Below are positions 6,498-8,337 of a DNA stretch of 8,337 nucleotides, piece by piece (position 1 is the first letter of the stretch; each line of letters opens with the position of its first letter). Source of the stretch: Capsulimonas sp. (GTDB lineage: Bacteria; Armatimonadota; Armatimonadia; Armatimonadales; Capsulimonadaceae); the NCBI GenBank assembly GCA_025963815.1, contig JAOQAA010000042.1, positions 1-8,337 on the forward strand. Reading direction: 5' to 3'. Under the pieces are notes generated by a model that did no database searches, was not told the origin of the DNA, and was given only the letters and a program-made list of their open reading frames with translations. Position numbers and translations under genes: made by a program.

Positions 6498-6613
6498 GAG
6501 AAGCCGGCGAATCAGTTTGCGCCTGTAATACGTTCATCCGCGATCGCGGATGTCTGAACCCACGCAGGTGGGTGACCGTACTTGTAGGCGCGAATTCATT
6601 CGCCGGCTTTCTC
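6498..6613 (+). repeat. Branched multi-hairpin element, probably an interspersed repeat
   Basis: A long outer stem pairs 6502-6528 with 6582-6608 (27 positions: 22 Watson-Crick, 4 G-U, 1 mismatch). After a 1-nt bulge it extends to 6498 and 6613. Inside are two hairpins: the perfect 18-bp palindrome CATCCGCGATCGCGGATG (6535-6552) and ACCCAC-GCAG-GTGGGT (6558-6573). The whole resembles a cloverleaf. All four wobble pairs are G-U only on the plus strand, so a plus-strand RNA folds better than the complement. The segments GAACCCACGCAGGTGGGT and GTAGGCGCGAATTCATTCGCC recall dispersed intergenic repeats I remember from cyanobacteria and other phyla (recollection, not checked). It lies 40 bp after prs and may act as its transcript end, although no T-run follows. 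Confidence 0.8.
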
Positions 6614-6648
6614 ATTGTCCCTCTTCCTATAGTGTGGAGTGTGTTGGA

Positions 6649-7464
6649 ATGCCGGAACCCCTCCTGCGAGTTGAAGACTTGCACGTGCAATTTGGCGTCG
6701 GTCCAGGCGCCGTTATGGCGGTGCGCGGCGTATCGTTCACCGCGGAGGCCGGCAAGACGCTGGGGCTGGTCGGCGAAAGCGGCTCCGGCAAGAGCGTTTC
6801 GGCGCTCGCAGTTCCCGGCCTGATCTCTCCCCCCGGACGCGTTACCGCCGGGCGTATCTTGTTTGAAGGACGCGATCTTCTTAAGGAGAGCGAACGCGCG
6901 CTGCGGGCGGTGCGTGGCTCGCAGATCGCGATGGTCTTTCAGGACCCGCTGACGGCGCTCAGTCCCACCCTCACGATCGGGCAGCAGATGACCGATGTCT
7001 TGCACGCCCATCGCCGGTTGACGCGCAAGGAAGCCCTGGATGAAGCCGCGCACTGGCTCGGCCGCGTGCGCATTACCTTACCCGAACGGCGTCTGCGTCA
7101 ATACCCCATGGAACTCTCCGGCGGCATGCGCCAGCGTGTGATGATCGCCATGGCCTTTTCGTGCCATCCCAAGCTGCTGATCGCGGACGAGCCCACGACG
7201 GCGCTGGATGTCACCGTGCAGGCGCAGATACTCGATCTGGTGGATGAGCTGGAGCGTGAGACCGGCACGGGGATACTCCTGATCACGCACGATTTGGGAG
7301 TGGTCGCCGAGCGCTGCGATGAGGTTGCCGTCATGTACCGGGGCCAGATCGTCGAAAGCGGGCCGACGCGTCAGGTCTTTTCATCGCCACAGCACCCCTA
7401 TACTCAGTCGCTCCTCGCCAGCGTCACCGATTGGCGTCATCCCCGTCAGCCCCTCGCCGTTTAG
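6649..7464 (+). CDS. ABC transporter ATP-binding protein, Opp/Dpp/Nik type, short form
   Basis: This 271-residue ATPase belongs to the peptide/nickel uptake family. It shows Walker A GESGSGKS (42-49), Q-loop Gln98 in VFQDPLTALSPT, signature LSGGM (156-160) with RQRVMIAMA, Walker B LLIADE (176-181), D-loop TALD (184-187) and H-loop His214. It ends soon after HPYTQSLLASV, so the C-terminal oligopeptide-transport extension of full-length OppD/DppD (about 320 residues) is missing; NikD-like proteins are also short. No permease, second ATPase or binding protein lies nearby, so partners would be encoded elsewhere. The ATG at 6649 is chosen because GGAG (6636-6639) precedes it by 9 nt and homology begins at LLRVEDLHV. 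An in-frame ATG at 6550 lies inside the hairpin repeat and would add 33 unrelated residues. A weak TATAGT (6628-6633) may be its -10. The substrate is uncertain. Confidence 0.93.
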   Translation: MPEPLLRVEDLHVQFGVGPGAVMAVRGVSFTAEAGKTLGLVGESGSGKSVSALAVPGLISPPGRVTAGRILFEGRDLLKESERALRAVRGSQIAMVFQDPLTALSPTLTIGQQMTDVLHAHRRLTRKEALDEAAHWLGRVRITLPERRLRQYPMELSGGMRQRVMIAMAFSCHPKLLIADEPTTALDVTVQAQILDLVDELERETGTGILLITHDLGVVAERCDEVAVMYRGQIVESGPTRQVFSSPQHPYTQSLLASVTDWRHPRQPLAV

Positions 7465-7525
7465 TCGCTTGCTTCCCTGGGGATACTGACACTATCAATC
7501 AATCTTCTCCGGAAGGAAGCCGACT

Positions 7526-7747
7526 ATGTCCTCCTATCTTGATGAACGCGATGTCTTTGTCGATCCCGTCTCGCATATTGCTGTGGATCCCAATAACAAC
7601 GTCGGGCACGTCTTCTATAACGGCCATATGTACTACTTTAGCAATCTGACAAATCTGCAGACGTTCAAAGAAGATCCACAGCTCTGGATTTCTACTGCCC
7701 ATGCGTCCATGAGTTCGTCATCGATTACTCCCGTCGCGGACGAATAG
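7526..7747 (+). CDS. Small YHS-like protein without cysteines
   Basis: This 73-residue protein has the layout of a YHS domain: DPVSHIAV (13-20), VFYNGHMYYF (29-38) and a helix ending TFKEDPQLW (46-54). YHS domains normally read DPVC and YYFCSxxC, where the cysteines bind metal. Here these positions are Ser16, Ser39 and Asn43, so the metal site is lost while the framework residues remain. The Ser/Thr-rich tail (57-73) looks disordered. The ATG at 7526 is well supported by GGAAGGA (7511-7517) at 8-nt spacing. The gene lies 61 bp after the ABC ATPase and 57 bp before the His-rich membrane protein, same strand. The YHS assignment comes from pattern resemblance only. Function is unknown; it may be a structural or protein-binding derivative. 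Confidence 0.75.
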   Translation: MSSYLDERDVFVDPVSHIAVDPNNNVGHVFYNGHMYYFSNLTNLQTFKEDPQLWISTAHASMSSSSITPVADE

Positions 7748-7780
7748 GTTGTGTTTTAGGACGCCGATGGGGTGCAGGGG

Positions 7781-7786
7781 TATAAT
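7781..7786 (+). promoter_or_regulatory. -10-like TATAAT before the His-rich membrane protein
   Basis: A perfect TATAAT lies 18 nt before the ATG at 7805, which would place a transcription start near 7793, at the GGAGG ribosome binding site. No -35 is recognisable at normal spacing. The gene may have its own weak promoter or be read with the gene upstream. Confidence 0.35.
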
Positions 7787-7804
7787 AGGGGCGGAGGCCG
7801 CCTT

Positions 7805-8107
7805 ATGACAACGCCGGCAATCATCATGAGCATCGCAATAGTCGGCGTCTTCTTCGCCCTCGCTAAGCTCAATGCGCGCCCTGGATTCAACGCCCTCGCT
7901 TTAGGCATTCTGCTGGCGTTTATTCCCTTACTGTCGCTCGCCCTTCCCGGCCACGGAGACTCACGCAATACGATGACGTTTGTGCTGCTTCTGGTGCTCG
8001 CGACCGTGGGAACGGTTTTAGGCGGAGGACTCAAGCCGCGCGACGATGATCATCACGATCATGATCACGACCACCATCACGGTGCTTCGCCGCACGAAGC
8101 CGAGTAA
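7805..8107 (+). CDS. Small membrane protein with His/Asp-rich C-terminal tail
   Basis: This 100-residue protein has three hydrophobic segments (about 5-20, 28-47 and 57-75). A charged tail (80-100) follows, with 8 His and 4 Asp in residues 82-97, including DDDHHDHDHDHHH. Such tails bind Zn, Ni, Co or Cu in many proteins, so metal binding is likely in vitro; whether it senses, buffers or transports metal is unknown. With three segments it is too small to be a complete transporter. The ATG at 7805 has GGAGG (7793-7797) at 7-nt spacing. An in-frame GTG at 7772 lies upstream of the ribosome binding site, and the extension would read through the TATAAT box, so it is rejected. An intrinsic terminator follows 13 bp after the stop. 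No family is recognised. Confidence 0.82.
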   Translation: MTTPAIIMSIAIVGVFFALAKLNARPGFNALALGILLAFIPLLSLALPGHGDSRNTMTFVLLLVLATVGTVLGGGLKPRDDDHHDHDHDHHHGASPHEAE

Positions 8108-8120
8108 AGAATATAAAAGA

Positions 8121-8151
8121 GGGCTCACGCCACCGGGCGAGAGCCCTTTTT
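8121..8151 (+). terminator. Rho-independent terminator
   Basis: GGGCTC (8121-8126) pairs with GAGCCC (8141-8146). Inside, CGCC (8128-8131) pairs with GGCG (8136-8139) after one A-A mismatch, giving about 10 bp. Five Ts (8147-8151) follow. It ends the rightward group 13 bp after the stop of the His-rich membrane protein gene. The A-rich flank upstream (8112-8120) could give some function on the minus strand too. Confidence 0.9.
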
Positions 8152-8192
8152 CACGACTCGCAAAAATAATCTCAGACTCTCGGGCGAATCAC

Positions 8193-8222
8193 TTGACTCT
8201 GCACGCCCGTATGCCGTATACT
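8193..8222 (+). promoter_or_regulatory. Sigma70-like promoter for a gene beyond the right edge
   Basis: TTGACT (8193-8198), an 18-bp spacer and TATACT (8217-8222) form a good promoter reading rightwards, with a start expected near 8229. It lies 41 bp after the terminator, so it begins a new transcription unit whose coding region is outside the window. Confidence 0.6.
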
Positions 8223-8234
8223 ACCACTCGTTGC

Positions 8235-8279
8235 CGGGCCAAAGAGCCAGTGACGCGGAGCCGCAAGGCTCCAAACCCG
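8235..8279 (+). ncRNA. Possible structured leader RNA
   Basis: Just after the predicted transcription start, GGAGCC (8257-8262), a GCAA tetraloop (8263-8266) and GGCTCC (8267-8272) form a perfect 6-bp GNRA hairpin. It is enclosed by CGGG (8235-8238) pairing with CCCG (8276-8279). The internal strand 8239-8256, containing CAAAGAGCCAGTGACGC, is unpaired in this model and could hold a binding site. A second small hairpin, GGGTT-GACA-AACCC, lies at 8317-8330. GACGC followed by AGCC faintly recalls a cyclic-di-GMP-I riboswitch, but there is no room for its P2 stem, so no class is assigned. Confidence 0.3.
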
Positions 8280-8337
8280 AAGCCTTCCCAAGTATACTAA
8301 AAAGACTTTCCGACAAGGGTTGACAAACCCAAGCAAG

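Noticed and set aside
6550..6648. N-terminal extension of the ABC ATPase from an in-frame ATG at 6550
   Set aside because: The 33 extra residues are encoded by the hairpin repeat, have no resemblance to ABC proteins, and the ATG at 6649 has a ribosome binding site and starts where homology starts.
7772..7804. GTG start at 7772 for the His-rich membrane protein
   Set aside because: It would translate through the TATAAT box and the GGAGG ribosome binding site, and adds a glycine-rich stretch before the natural first membrane segment.
8235..8279. Cyclic-di-GMP-I riboswitch at the right edge
   Set aside because: Only GACGC and AGCC resemble the class; the GGCAAA core context and room for the P2 stem are missing.
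8046..8300. Open frame overlapping the end of the His-rich protein gene
   Set aside because: It runs through the intrinsic terminator and the downstream promoter, and its Ile/Thr-repeat start is just the His/Asp codon run read in another frame.
8320..8325. TTGACA near the right edge as a second promoter
   Set aside because: The window ends before a -10 could be seen, and the bases also belong to a small hairpin, so it cannot be supported.

Overview
This 8.3 kb window is bacterial chromosomal DNA of fairly high GC content, with one AT-rich divergent intergenic region at about 5180-5310. The genes are ordinary housekeeping and small accessory genes. No phage, plasmid, transposase or CRISPR feature is visible. 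The organism cannot be fixed from the sequence. The strong Shine-Dalgarno sites, sigma70-like promoters, dispersed-looking palindromic repeats and scattered biosynthetic genes (hisD away from other his genes) suggest an environmental bacterium. Armatimonadota is a low-confidence guess from general impression only.

Left half (1-5117), all on the minus strand. In transcription order: a 162-residue helical protein of unknown function; a Sua5/YwlC-type threonylcarbamoyl-AMP synthase for tRNA t6A; histidinol dehydrogenase (hisD); a HAD-superfamily hydrolase whose GTG start overlaps the hisD stop by 4 bp; an aldo/keto reductase; and the first 12 codons of another gene running off the left edge, possibly a secreted protein or lipoprotein. 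The hisD-HAD overlap shows these two are translationally coupled. Between tsaC and hisD lies a 29-bp-arm inverted repeat, and a 17-bp palindrome abuts the hisD start codon.

The divergent intergenic region (5118-5507) holds promoters in both directions. A 13-bp odd palindrome overlaps the -10 of the leftward promoter, and a half-site of it overlaps the -10 of a rightward TTGACA promoter. A second rightward promoter lies just upstream of prs. Between the two rightward promoters is a small hairpin with an 8-codon ORF.

Right half (5508-8107), all on the plus strand. First comes a ribose-phosphate pyrophosphokinase (prs), with a TTG start and unusual residues in three otherwise well-conserved active-site motifs. 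A 116-bp branched multi-hairpin element follows. Then come an orphan Opp/Dpp-type ABC ATPase lacking the usual C-terminal extension, a 73-residue YHS-like protein that has lost all its cysteines, and a 100-residue three-helix membrane protein with a His/Asp-rich tail. A clear intrinsic terminator closes this group. The last 185 bp hold a good promoter and a possible structured leader RNA for a gene beyond the right edge.

Protein functions are best supported for HisD, Sua5/TsaC, Prs, the ABC ATPase and the aldo/keto reductase. The most notable signals are the atypical Prs active site, the branched repeat with strand-asymmetric G-U pairs, the shared palindrome in the divergent promoter region, and the HAD enzyme coupled to hisD as a candidate histidinol-phosphatase.
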